Shown: positions 8,484-16,214 of the stretch, piece after piece
Layout: each line of letters begins with the position of its first letter
Numbering within the stretch: position 1 is the stretch's first letter
Source of the DNA: Paenacidovorax caeni
GTDB lineage: Bacteria > Pseudomonadota > Gammaproteobacteria > Burkholderiales > Burkholderiaceae_C
Direction: 5' to 3'
Assembly (NCBI RefSeq): GCF_001298675.1
Contig: NZ_CYIG01000039.1
Span: 1-50,433, forward strand
Length of the DNA stretch: 50,433 nt
Notes under the pieces: model-generated
What the model was told of the DNA's origin: nothing
The model's database searches: none
Seen by the model: only the letters and a program-made list of their open reading frames with translations
Program-made: the position numbers and the translations under genes

Positions 8484-10644
8484 AGCGTCCTTCGGCCTTG
8501 AGTTGCGCCAGGCACAGGCCCAGGGGGGCCAGCAACGATTCCAGAACCTGCGCCACGCCGTGTGCCATGGGACGGCTGCCGCAGACCCGCACACAGGCAC
8601 CCTGGGCCAGCAGCGCACGCACCTGGGTGCCGTCACGGCGCAGTGCGTCTTGCACGTAGCCGCCGCCGTCCGGCAGGCGCGAGAACGTGGTGTGCAGGCC
8701 GCTCAGGCGGCCCTCGGCCTGCCAGGCTTGCAGCGCGGTGCCGAAGTAGAAGTCCCGTGCCGGGTCGCGCGCACCGTAGTACAGGTGCATGGGTCGGTGG
8801 GCCGTGTTGCCACGGATGAAGCCGGCCAGTGGCGCCACGCCGGTACCTGCGCCAATCAGCAGCACGGGCGTGTGGCCCGCCGGCAACACAAAGCCCGGAT
8901 TGGGCCGGATGAATGCCTGCACACTGTCGCCCGGCTGCAGCGCATGCAGGTGGTTGGAGCACACGCCGCCGGGCATACGGCGCACGCAGATTTCGACAAA
9001 GCCGTCGCGTGTGCCGCTGGCCAGCGAGTAGTAGCGCGGCACAGCCTGGTCTGGTGGAACCACACCGACCAGGTCGCCCGCGGCGAAGCGCGGCAGGCTG
9101 CGGCCGGGCAGGGCAAAACGCAAAATGGCTGCGGGCTCGCCCGCACCGCCTGCAAAGTCCTGCCGCGCCACGAGGGTGAGCGCCACGGTTGGCGGCAGGC
9201 GCGGCCGGTAGTCGATTGCAAGTTGCTGCCCCAGGGCCTGCGCCAGCGCCTGCCCCCAGCGGGCAAATTCCTGGGCGGACTGCTGGTGCACGCGCTCCAA
9301 TGGCAGCAGCGCGAGCCAGCCCTGGCGGCGCAGCGTTGCTTCCAGTGCCTCGGCAAAGGCGCAGAAGGCAGGGAACTGGCGGTCGCCAAAGCCCAGCACG
9401 GCGACCTGCGCGGCCGTTGCCGGTTGGCGCGCCATGGCTTCCAGCGCGCGCGCCGCATGGGCAGGCGGCTGGCCGTCGCCATAGGTGGCGGCGAGCACAT
9501 AGACCTGGCGCGCCGTGGGCGGTACGCGCCAGTGCTCCAGCGCCGTGGTGTGCACGCGGTGGCCCGCAGCCACCAGCGCGGCATGCAGGGCCTGGGCAAA
9601 GCCCCAGGTGCTGCCGCCTTCGCTGGCGACAAAGACCAGGCTGTCGGCCTGCGCCAGCGGGGTGTTGTTGGCAATGCGCGGGCGGCTGCGGCGTGCCTGC
9701 CACCACAGCAGCGCGCCTGTGCCCCAGAAGAGCGGGATGCTCACCCCCATGGCGCCCAACAGCAACGCCCAGGCCCAGGCGCCCTCGCCGGTGTGCAGCA
9801 GCAGCGTCCAGTCGTGCACGCGCTGCGCGGCCGCGGCGTCCTGCCAGGCCAGCATCTGGCCGCTGTAGCGGTCCACCCAGCCCTGGCCCTGGGTGGTGGT
9901 GACCTGCCAGGTGTCCTGCGGGTCGGCGGCGGCGGGCAGGTTGAGCTTGCGCAGGTCCTGCACGCGCACGTCCTGCAGCAGGGGCAACTGCGCGGCCAAA
10001 AGCGGTGGCTGGCGGCCTGGCACAGAGGCGACGTCGGGCTCGGGCGCCGCGTCCAGCGGCATCAGACCGAAGGTGGCCGCGCTCATGACGAGCGCCGCAG
10101 CAGCCGACACCGCCAGCACCGGCAGCGCCACCCGCCCAGCCAGCACATGCAGGCGCTGCGCCAGCGTGCCGCGTACCGGGCCCGCGAGGTGGCGCCAGCC
10201 GCCCATGCGGCGCAGCAGCAGCACCAGACCCGAGACCGACAGCCCCAGCATGGCCAGGGCCACTGCGGCGGCGACCATGCGCCCGGCATCGCCCAGCAGC
10301 AGGGCGCGGTGCAGGTTCTTCAACCAGCGCGGCAGCAGCGAGGGCTGGTAGCCGCCCAGCACGCGGCCGTCCGCCGGGTCCACGCGCAGGGCCTGGGCCT
10401 GGCCGTTGTCGAAGGCATGGACGACGATACCGCCCGAGGGCAGGCGGCGGATTTCCTCCGCGCCGGGCACGCTGGCCTGCACGCGCTGCACCAGCGTCGC
10501 CACCGGCAAGTCCTGCGCTGCCGGGGCTGCCTGCCAAGCGTTGCGCAGCGGGTCGAGCGCCAGCAGCGTGCCCGTGATGCCCAGCACCAGCGCCAGCGTG
10601 CCCGCCACCAAACCCAGCCAGCGATGGAGTTGCCGCCAAACCAT
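8464..10644 (-). CDS. PepSY-type membrane / flavodoxin / ferredoxin-NADP-reductase fusion
   Basis: A 726-residue inner-membrane flavoprotein. Residues 1-320 are a PepSY_TM module with four hydrophobic helices (about 8-30, 120-145, 165-190, 285-310) and the conserved histidine positions WRQLHRWLGL, NLHRALLLG, RLHVLAGR and RVHDWTLLLHTGEG, which may bind heme. Residues about 335-470 are a flavodoxin domain (VASEGGSTWGF, LAATYGDGQPP, LGFGDRQFPAF). Residues about 485-726 are FAD/NAD(P)H reductase (RYYSLASG, LLIGAGTGVAPLAGF, CGSRPMAHGV), ending in the family-typical GRYAEDLF. It probably passes electrons from cytosolic NAD(P)H through FAD and FMN to a transmembrane carrier and the periplasm. It is 15 bp downstream of the DUF2271 gene and overlaps apbE, supporting one operon. 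Confidence 0.88.
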   Translation of the reverse strand: MVWRQLHRWLGLVAGTLALVLGITGTLLALDPLRNAWQAAPAAQDLPVATLVQRVQASVPGAEEIRRLPSGGIVVHAFDNGQAQALRVDPADGRVLGGYQPSLLPRWLKNLHRALLLGDAGRMVAAAVALAMLGLSVSGLVLLLRRMGGWRHLAGPVRGTLAQRLHVLAGRVALPVLAVSAAAALVMSAATFGLMPLDAAPEPDVASVPGRQPPLLAAQLPLLQDVRVQDLRKLNLPAAADPQDTWQVTTTQGQGWVDRYSGQMLAWQDAAAAQRVHDWTLLLHTGEGAWAWALLLGAMGVSIPLFWGTGALLWWQARRSRPRIANNTPLAQADSLVFVASEGGSTWGFAQALHAALVAAGHRVHTTALEHWRVPPTARQVYVLAATYGDGQPPAHAARALEAMARQPATAAQVAVLGFGDRQFPAFCAFAEALEATLRRQGWLALLPLERVHQQSAQEFARWGQALAQALGQQLAIDYRPRLPPTVALTLVARQDFAGGAGEPAAILRFALPGRSLPRFAAGDLVGVVPPDQAVPRYYSLASGTRDGFVEICVRRMPGGVCSNHLHALQPGDSVQAFIRPNPGFVLPAGHTPVLLIGAGTGVAPLAGFIRGNTAHRPMHLYYGARDPARDFYFGTALQAWQAEGRLSGLHTTFSRLPDGGGYVQDALRRDGTQVRALLAQGACVRVCGSRPMAHGVAQVLESLLAPLGLCLAQLKAEGRYAEDLF

Positions 10645-10659
10645 GGGAGCTCCCTTTGT

Positions 10660-11142
10660 TTACTTGAGTTGGTAGCTGAACGCCTGGATGTACTGCTTGC
10701 CCGCCTGTGGTTTGCCCGCCTGCGCGGTGGACAGCGGCACGCGGATTTCCGAGGGGCTGTCGCGCATGTCCTCGGCAGCAGCGTCGATGCGGATCTCGTA
10801 GCCCGCATCCAGCAGTGCGTCGGCCAGGTCGGCCGTCACCTTGAGGGTGCGGCCCGCGCCCACGCTGGCGCCGGTCACGCCCTGCAGGCGCTTGCTGTCG
10901 CTGGCGGACAGGCGGTTCCAGTCCGCCAAATGCTTGTAGTACTTGGCCTTGCCACCCGCCACCCAGAGCGTGCCGGCGTAGGCGCCCTTGGGGTCGGTGA
11001 GGTACACGGCGAGGTAGGCGCCGTCACCGCCATAGTTCTTGAGCTGGGTGGTGAGCGTGACCTGCCGGGCTTGCGCCAGGGCAGGCACGGCCAGCGCACA
11101 GGCAGCGGCCAGGGTGGTCAGCAGGGGTTTGGTGGTGGACAT
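10660..11142 (-). CDS. DUF2271 secreted protein, likely flavinylation target
   Basis: A 160-residue secreted protein. The N-terminus is a Sec-type signal peptide with probable cleavage after ALAQA (residue 25), leaving a beta-rich domain of the DUF2271 family (VTLTTQLKNYGGDGAYLAVYLTD, TLWVAGGKAKYYKHLADWNRL). Residues 88-93 read GVTGAS, which fits the core [S/T]GA[S/T] of sites modified by ApbE, so Thr90 is a candidate for covalent FMN. The conserved Asp found three residues before the Thr in NqrC/RnfG sites is Gln here. It lies between the PepSY protein and the large flavoprotein. By inference it is the periplasmic electron acceptor of the locus; the final acceptor is not evident. Confidence 0.82.
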   Translation of the reverse strand: MSTTKPLLTTLAAACALAVPALAQARQVTLTTQLKNYGGDGAYLAVYLTDPKGAYAGTLWVAGGKAKYYKHLADWNRLSASDSKRLQGVTGASVGAGRTLKVTADLADALLDAGYEIRIDAAAEDMRDSPSEIRVPLSTAQAGKPQAGKQYIQAFSYQLK

Positions 11143-11172
11143 GGACGGTCTCCGGAAAAAAAGGGGTGGGGG

Positions 11173-11589
11173 TTATTCGATCTGGCCGCGCGGCGTGGTG
11201 CCCGGGGTCAGCACGGGGCTGTGCGCCGGGGTGGGCGCAGCACCCGGGACGGCGTCTTGGACGGGCGCGTTGGCCGGTGCGGCGTTGCGTTCGCGGCGAC
11301 GCTCACGCTCATGGTGGTCGTCGCTCCGCAGTTTCATCTTCACCACGCGCAGCGTCTGGGGGTCCAGCTTGGCTTTGAAGCTGCGGCCCTGGGCGTCGCG
11401 GCCACGGATTTCGTAGCAGCCGTCGTCAATCTTCAGGCGTTGTATCTGCCAGCCCTGGGCTGCCGCGTGCTGCATCACGGCGTCGCGCGATTGCCATTTC
11501 TGTACCGGGGCTTCGCAGTCATCATCGGCCAGTGCCGGAGCGGCAGCGAGGGCCAGGGACAGCGCGAGAAGAGAGGCCGTGTGTTTCAT
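11173..11589 (-). CDS. Secreted PepSY-domain protein
   Basis: A 138-residue exported protein. A signal peptide (MKHTASLLALSLALAAAPALA, cleavage near residue 21) is followed by a PepSY-like domain: VQKWQSRDAVMQHAAAQGW, then LKIDDGCYEIRGRDAQGRSF and LDPQTLRVVKMKL. The C-terminal 45 residues are a charged HHERERRRER run and a Pro/Ala-rich tail, probably disordered. Two cysteines, one just after the signal peptide and one in DDGCYE, could form a disulfide. The start at 11589 is chosen for the signal peptide; the frame stays open upstream but overlaps the ferric-reductase gene. It is 20 bp downstream of that gene and 30 bp upstream of the DUF2271 gene. Confidence 0.82.
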   Translation of the reverse strand: MKHTASLLALSLALAAAPALADDDCEAPVQKWQSRDAVMQHAAAQGWQIQRLKIDDGCYEIRGRDAQGRSFKAKLDPQTLRVVKMKLRSDDHHERERRRERNAAPANAPVQDAVPGAAPTPAHSPVLTPGTTPRGQIE

Positions 11590-11609
11590 GGAAATCTCCT
11601 TGGGGTAAA

Positions 11610-12992
11610 TCAACGCATGGCAAACGATTCGCGGTGCAATCGCCACGGGCGGGGGCCGCTGGCGTGCGCTTGCAGCGCATTGCCCAGGCCCTGGGGGCCG
11701 CAGAACCAGATGTCCAGCGGGCCGGGAATGGCCTCCAGGTCCTCGGGGCGCAGGCGCTGGCCCTGGGCGTCGCCATGCACCGTCAGAACCACGGGCGGCT
11801 GGGCCTGCGCGCACAGCGCGCGCAGGCGGGGCAGCAGCGGGTCGGTGGCAGCGTCGCGGGTGCAGTAGTGCATGTGCACGGGTTGCAGCGTGGCGGCGGC
11901 CGGTGCCGCGCCCGGCTGGCGCGCCTCCAGCAGCGCCAGGAAGGGCGTGATGCCCACGCCCCCCGCCACCCACACCTGCTGGCACTGGCGGCGGCCCCGG
12001 CCGTCGAAGCGGCCGTAGGGGCCTTCGATGTCCACGCGCTGCCCGGCCTGCAGACGCAGGCCCAGGGTGCGGGTGTAGTCGCCCAGCGGCTTGATGACCA
12101 GGCGCAGCAGCGGCTCGCCCGCATCGCTCCTGCCCAGGCTGCCCGGTGCGCTGGCGATGGTGAAGGGGTGGGCACCCTCCGAGGCGTCAAAGCGCACAAA
12201 GGCAAACTGCCCCGCGCGGTGGCTGGGCCAGAGGGCAGGCAGGGCACAGATCACCTCGATGGGGGCCGCCGCGCCGCCGTCGCCCAACACCTGCACGGCG
12301 TGAATGCGGCCTGCGTAGCTATGGGCGCGGCCGATCCTGCCTGCCAACGACCACACCGCCGCCAGACTGCCCAGCGCCAGCAGCGTGCCCATGAGCAAGC
12401 CCAGCGGCAGCCTCCAAAAGGTCAGCGGCATCAGCGCCACGGTATGCAGCGTGAGCGCCAAGAACACCAGCGGCATGGCGCGGTGCAAGAAGCGCCAGGG
12501 CTTGTAGGGCAGCAACCGGGTCAGCAGCGTGATGGCCACCATGGCCAGCAGCAGGTAGAACGCCATCTCGCCCAGGTCCTTGGCAAAGCCCCGCGCGTCG
12601 GTGAGCCAGGGCAGCACGGCTTCGCGCGCGGGCCGGCCGGCGCGCCCCCACAGGCCCTTGATCCAGTCGCTGGACTCATCGGCAGCCCAGTGCAGGAGGG
12701 CCGCCAGCGCCGCGCTGATGCCAGCCCACTTGTGCAGGCGATAGACCTGGTCCATGCCGCCCAGCGGGCGCTCCAGCCACGGCAGGCGCAGCGCCAGAAC
12801 CATGGCCAGCGCCATCAGGCCGATGCTCCACAGCCCGGACAGGTACACGGCCTGCTGGCGCAGCTGCCACCAGCCGGTGGCCGCGCCCTGGGCGTCCACC
12901 AAAGGCGAAACGCCCAGGTCAGCGGGTAACACGGCCATCCATGCCAGGGTGATGGCCGACAGCCAGATACCGATGACAGCTTTGGTACGCAT
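11610..12992 (-). CDS. Ferric-reductase-like transmembrane flavoprotein (FRD/NOX type)
   Basis: A 460-residue inner-membrane protein. About six helices occupy residues 1-215, with histidines in LHKWAGISAALAALLHWAADE and RFLHRAMPLVFLALTLHTVAL placed as in heme-binding ferric reductase membrane domains. Residues about 225-460 form an FAD/NAD(P)H domain: HPFTIASAPG for FAD, VDIEGPYGRFDG, WVAGGVGITPFLALLE for the nucleotide and IWFCGPQGLGNAL near the end. It likely moves electrons from NAD(P)H through FAD and b-type heme to the periplasmic side. The ATG at 12992 is preferred over 13043 because AAGGGG lies at good spacing before it. It is second in the operon, 60 bp after the His-rich gene, and gives the locus a second membrane electron entry besides the PepSY/flavodoxin fusion. 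Confidence 0.85.
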   Translation of the reverse strand: MRTKAVIGIWLSAITLAWMAVLPADLGVSPLVDAQGAATGWWQLRQQAVYLSGLWSIGLMALAMVLALRLPWLERPLGGMDQVYRLHKWAGISAALAALLHWAADESSDWIKGLWGRAGRPAREAVLPWLTDARGFAKDLGEMAFYLLLAMVAITLLTRLLPYKPWRFLHRAMPLVFLALTLHTVALMPLTFWRLPLGLLMGTLLALGSLAAVWSLAGRIGRAHSYAGRIHAVQVLGDGGAAAPIEVICALPALWPSHRAGQFAFVRFDASEGAHPFTIASAPGSLGRSDAGEPLLRLVIKPLGDYTRTLGLRLQAGQRVDIEGPYGRFDGRGRRQCQQVWVAGGVGITPFLALLEARQPGAAPAAATLQPVHMHYCTRDAATDPLLPRLRALCAQAQPPVVLTVHGDAQGQRLRPEDLEAIPGPLDIWFCGPQGLGNALQAHASGPRPWRLHRESFAMR

Positions 12993-13052
12993 GGGAGCCC
13001 CTTCTGATCGTGAGCGCAGGATCATTGTGGTGCTGTGTGCCATGGCCCGGCT

Positions 13053-13538
13053 TCAGTGGGCCAGGGGCCGGAAGTCGGGGTCGGCGAAGTAGCGCGCGTA
13101 GCTGTCGAGGGCAGAGACCACCTGGAGCGCACCGTTGCGCGGCTTGCCACGCTGGCCGGTCATTTGCTCGGCGCCCTGCAGCAGTTCGGCGACGACCAGG
13201 TGCAACTGGGCATCGGCCTCGGGCGGCAGCTTGCACTGGGCGACGATGTCGGCCACGGCGGCTTCAACCTCCCGCCCCAGGCGGGCGTATTCCGCCGCGG
13301 GCAGCCGCTTGGCATGGATCGGGCCAAGCGCTGGCGCCATGTGCTGGCGCAGCCGGGCCATGGCCTGGCGCAAGGGGGCATCGGTCTCCCACTTTTGCCC
13401 GGCATTCAGGTGCAGCGCCGCCGTGGGCGCTGCGTGGCTCTGGCTGTGGCCGTGGTCATGTGCAGCCGTGGCGGCCTGGGCAGGCACCAGGGCGGCGACA
13501 GTAAGTGCCAGGGCGGCGGCGATGGGCGTGAATTTCAT
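13053..13538 (-). CDS. Secreted histidine-containing protein of unknown function
   Basis: A 161-residue exported protein. The signal peptide ends at AQA (residue 22), followed by a histidine cluster, HDHGHSQSH, and a helical domain with LNAGQKWETDAPLRQAM, IVAQCKLPPEADAQLHLVVAELL and ALDSYARYFADPDFRPL. I have seen similar sequences annotated as DnrO-like proteins but cannot assign a function. The histidines suggest metal binding, which is inference only. The ATG at 13538 has GAGGAG seven bases upstream. It is the first gene of the minus-strand redox operon and faces the PepSY-regulator-kinase genes across a 131-bp divergent promoter region. Confidence 0.75.
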   Translation of the reverse strand: MKFTPIAAALALTVAALVPAQAATAAHDHGHSQSHAAPTAALHLNAGQKWETDAPLRQAMARLRQHMAPALGPIHAKRLPAAEYARLGREVEAAVADIVAQCKLPPEADAQLHLVVAELLQGAEQMTGQRGKPRNGALQVVSALDSYARYFADPDFRPLAH

Positions 13539-13592
13539 GGAGGCGCTCCTCAAAGCGGGTGGCAAAGCACGATGCCTGGCCTGGCATGCATT

Positions 13593-13648
13593 CTGAAAAC
13601 ACCCGCCTGAACCCCAGCTGAAGGCGGTGTTCATGCGCCATTCATGCG
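13593..13648. promoter_or_regulatory. Divergent control region with 11-bp-period direct repeats
   Basis: In the gap between the divergent starts at 13538 and 13670 the octamer TTCATGCG occurs at 13630-13637 and again at 13641-13648, an 11-bp period. CTGAA occurs at 13593-13597, 13607-13611 and 13618-13622, the last two also 11 bp apart. Direct repeats at one helical turn are the usual binding pattern of OmpR/PhoB-type regulators, and such a regulator is encoded at 14014. GGAGGT at 13652-13657 is the likely ribosome site of the plus-strand gene. Confidence 0.5.
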
Positions 13649-13669
13649 ATCGGAGGTATAAAAACCGCC

Positions 13670-14014
13670 ATGTTCACTCCCCGCCCACGCCCCTTGCACC
13701 GCCTCGCTACGTTGGGTCTGCTGGCCTGCGTGCTGGGCCTGGGGGCGACTGCACACAGCCCGGCGCATGGCGAAAGCGATGACCACGACCTGGCGCGCCA
13801 GGCTCTGGAACAGGGGCAGGTGCTGCCATTGCGCACCGTGCTGGACCGGGTCGAGCGCGAGTACGACGGGCAAGCACTCAAGGTCGAGTTCGAGCATGAG
13901 GATGGCCGCTTCATCTATGAAATCCGCCTGCTGCAGCGCGACGGGCGGCTCGCCAAGCTCAAGGTCGATGCGGTGAACGGCCGTGTGCTCGGCATCAAAC
14001 GCAAAGGCCCCTGA
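13670..14014 (+). CDS. PepSY-domain secreted protein, first gene of the regulator operon
   Basis: A 114-residue protein with a basic, hydrophobic signal sequence (about residues 1-33, ending GATAHSPAHG) and a short PepSY domain: LPLRTVLDRVEREYDGQALKVEF, then FIYEIRLLQRDGRLAKLKVDAVNGRVLGIKRK. PepSY proteins often modulate sensor kinases or proteases, or bind membrane redox partners. The gene overlaps the regulator start by one base (TGATG at 14012-14016), so PepSY, regulator and kinase are translated as a coupled unit. GGAGGT lies 12 bases before the ATG. It probably acts as a periplasmic input to the kinase, by analogy with other PepSY-two-component loci; this is inference. Confidence 0.82.
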   Translation: MFTPRPRPLHRLATLGLLACVLGLGATAHSPAHGESDDHDLARQALEQGQVLPLRTVLDRVEREYDGQALKVEFEHEDGRFIYEIRLLQRDGRLAKLKVDAVNGRVLGIKRKGP

Positions 14015-14685
14015 TGCGCATCCTGGTGGTGGAAGACGAACCCGTGCTGCGCACCCAGCTGGCGCAAGCGATTGCCGCCGCCGGCCACACGGTGGACTGC
14101 GCCGCCGATGGCGCCCAAGCGCACTACCTGGGCGAGGTGGAGGCGTTTGACGCGGTGGTACTCGATTTGGGCCTGCCCGTGCTCGACGGGCTCTCGGTGC
14201 TGCGGCGCTGGCGTGCCGCGGGACGCAACATGCCGGTGCTCATCCTTACGGCGCGCAGCGCCTGGCAGGAAAAGGTGGCGGGCATCGACGCCGGGGCGGA
14301 TGACTACCTGGCCAAGCCTTTCCACATGGAGGAGCTGATGGCGCGCCTGCGCGCGCTGCTGCGCCGCCAGGGCGAACACGCCAGCGCGCAGTGGCACTGC
14401 GGCGCCATCTCGCTCGACACCCGCCAGGCGCGTGTGCTGGTGAACGGGCAGCCGCTGGTTCTCACCAGCCACGAGTTCAAGCTGCTGTCGCAGCTCATGC
14501 AGCGCAAGGGCGAAGTGCTGTCGCGCACGGACCTGTCCGAACACATCTACGCCGAAGGCAGCGACCGTGACTCGAACACCATTGAGGTCTTCGTCGGGCG
14601 CCTGCGCAAAAAGCTGCCGCCCGGCAGCATCGAGACCGTGCGCGGGCTGGGCTACCGGCTGGTGGAGGCCAGCGCCACACCATGA
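14014..14685 (+). CDS. OmpR/PhoB-family response regulator
   Basis: A 223-residue two-domain transcription factor. The receiver domain has the acidic pair EDE near residue 8, phospho-acceptor Asp51 in VVLDLGLPVLDG, Thr in ILTAR and Lys in DDYLAKPF. The C-terminal winged helix (about 125-220) contains LTSHEFKLLSQLMQRKGEVLSRTDL and EVFVGRLRKKL. By motif it resembles QseB/PmrA/PhoP-type regulators. It overlaps the kinase gene by four bases (ATGA at 14682-14685). The adjacent direct repeats at 13593-13648 are its likely binding sites, so it should control both its own operon and the divergent redox genes. Confidence 0.93.
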   Translation: MRILVVEDEPVLRTQLAQAIAAAGHTVDCAADGAQAHYLGEVEAFDAVVLDLGLPVLDGLSVLRRWRAAGRNMPVLILTARSAWQEKVAGIDAGADDYLAKPFHMEELMARLRALLRRQGEHASAQWHCGAISLDTRQARVLVNGQPLVLTSHEFKLLSQLMQRKGEVLSRTDLSEHIYAEGSDRDSNTIEVFVGRLRKKLPPGSIETVRGLGYRLVEASATP

Positions 14686-16073
14686 ACACGCCGCCCCCGC
14701 CCGGTGAAGCGGACAGTGGCGGCTCGCTGCGCCTGCGCCTGCTGGCGGGCACGCTGGCGTGGATGCTACTCACCATTGCCCTGGCCGGCTGGGGGTTGCG
14801 CGCGCTGTTCCAAGACCACATCACGCAGCAGCTGCAAACCCAGCTGGTGATGCAGCTCAACCACCTGAGCGGCGCGGTGGACTGGGCACCGGATGGCCGC
14901 GTGAGCCTTGCCCCCATGGGGACCGATACCCGGCTGGGCCAGCCCCTGTCCGGCCTGTATTGGCAAATCGACCGCCTGGGCCCCCAGCCCCAGGTGGGGG
15001 TGGCGCGCTCGCGCTCGCTGTGGGACCAGACCCTGACCATCCCGGCCTCGCAAGACGCCGCCCAAGGCGAGCGTGTGCTGGTGCAGTGCGACGCCCTGGG
15101 CCACGACCTGGTGGCCGTCGCGCGCACCCTGCAATTGCCCGACGACGACGCGCCGCCACTGCGCCTCGTGGTGGCCGCCGACAAGGCCCTGGTTGCCGAA
15201 CCCATTCAGCGCTTCACCCACATGCTGCTGCTGGCGCTGGGCATGCTGGGGCTGGGGCTGGCGGCCGCGGTGGCCATGCAATTGCACTTGGCGCTGCGCC
15301 CGCTGCAACTGCTGCGCGCACGCCTGGCGGATGTACGCGGCGGCCAGGCCGCGCAACTGGCGGGGCGCTTTCCGCAGGAGCTGCAGCCGCTGGTGAACGA
15401 GTTCAACCACGTGCTGGCGGAAAACGCCGACATGGTGCAGCGCGCCCGCACCCAGGCCGGCAACCTGGCGCATGCCGTGCATACGCCGCTCTCGATCCTG
15501 GCCAATGCGGCGGCGCAAGACAACAGCAGCGCGCTGGCACAGCTGGTCAACGAGCAGGTCGCCATTGCGCGGCGCCAGGTGGACTGGCACCTGGCACGCG
15601 CCCGCGCAGCCGCTGCCGTACGCGCTACCGGCCTGCGCACGCCGGTGCTGGCACCCGTGCAGGCGCTGCTGCGCACCATGGCCCGGCTGCACGAGGCACG
15701 CGGCGTGCACTTCGCGCTGGCCGCCCAGGCACAGGATGGGGCTTTCCGCGGCGAGGCCCAGGATCTGTACGAACTGCTGGGCAACCTGATCGACAACGCC
15801 GGCAAATGGGCGCGCACGCGCGTGGTGGTGGACGTACAGCGCGAAGGCGCGCAGCTGTGCTTCACCGTGGACGACGACGGCCCCGGCATTCCCGAAGCGC
15901 AGCGCGAGCGCATGTTCCAGCGCGGCGTGCAGCTTGACGAGCAGCGCCCCGGCGCAGGCCTGGGCCTGGATATCGTGCGCGCCCTGGCCGAGACCTACGG
16001 CGGCAGCGTGCAGGCGCTGGCTTCGCCGCTCGGCGGCGCGCGGCTGCACCTGTGCCTGCCGGCCTGTGACTAA
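14682..16073 (+). CDS. Sensor histidine kinase
   Basis: A 463-residue inner-membrane kinase. It has a first membrane helix at about 22-42, a periplasmic sensor region to about residue 175, a second helix at about 178-200, and a HAMP-like stretch. The dimerisation box reads NLAHAVHTPLSIL with phospho-acceptor His264; the usual Arg of HELRTP is replaced by His267, a PhoQ-like variation. The ATP-binding boxes are N (LLGNLIDNAGKWAR), G1 (DDDGPGIP) and G2 (GAGLGLDIVRALAE). Its partner is the regulator encoded just upstream. The periplasmic domain has no recognised ligand signature, so the signal is unknown; redox state, metal or PepSY binding are possible. Confidence 0.93.
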   Translation: MNTPPPPGEADSGGSLRLRLLAGTLAWMLLTIALAGWGLRALFQDHITQQLQTQLVMQLNHLSGAVDWAPDGRVSLAPMGTDTRLGQPLSGLYWQIDRLGPQPQVGVARSRSLWDQTLTIPASQDAAQGERVLVQCDALGHDLVAVARTLQLPDDDAPPLRLVVAADKALVAEPIQRFTHMLLLALGMLGLGLAAAVAMQLHLALRPLQLLRARLADVRGGQAAQLAGRFPQELQPLVNEFNHVLAENADMVQRARTQAGNLAHAVHTPLSILANAAAQDNSSALAQLVNEQVAIARRQVDWHLARARAAAAVRATGLRTPVLAPVQALLRTMARLHEARGVHFALAAQAQDGAFRGEAQDLYELLGNLIDNAGKWARTRVVVDVQREGAQLCFTVDDDGPGIPEAQRERMFQRGVQLDEQRPGAGLGLDIVRALAETYGGSVQALASPLGGARLHLCLPACD

Positions 16074-16105
16074 CAAGGCCTTGGCAGGCCCCTGGGCACG
16101 AAATC

Positions 16106-16158
16106 CTCAAAAAACATAGCTGCTCGCGCTCACTGGGTATGGCCTGGTGCCTTTTTTC
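16106..16158 (-). repeat. Dispersed ~55-bp intergenic repeat, copy I
   Basis: Reverse-oriented copy between the convergent kinase (stop 16073) and outer-membrane factor (stop 16215) genes. On the plus strand it reads CATAGCTGCTCGCGCTCACT, then GGCCTGGTGCC and a run of six T, so this orientation ends like a weak intrinsic terminator for the kinase operon. Confidence 0.7.
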
Positions 16159-16214
16159 TTTCACGTTTTTTCCTTGCAGCGAGCGCTTGCGCCGGGCACG
16201 CGGCACCGCCTGGC

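Noticed and set aside
8002-11868. Very long open frame on the plus strand opposite the redox operon
   Set aside because: High G+C leaves antisense frames open; the translation is Arg/His/Gln-rich, has no recognisable domain, and the minus-strand genes in the same place are clear family members.
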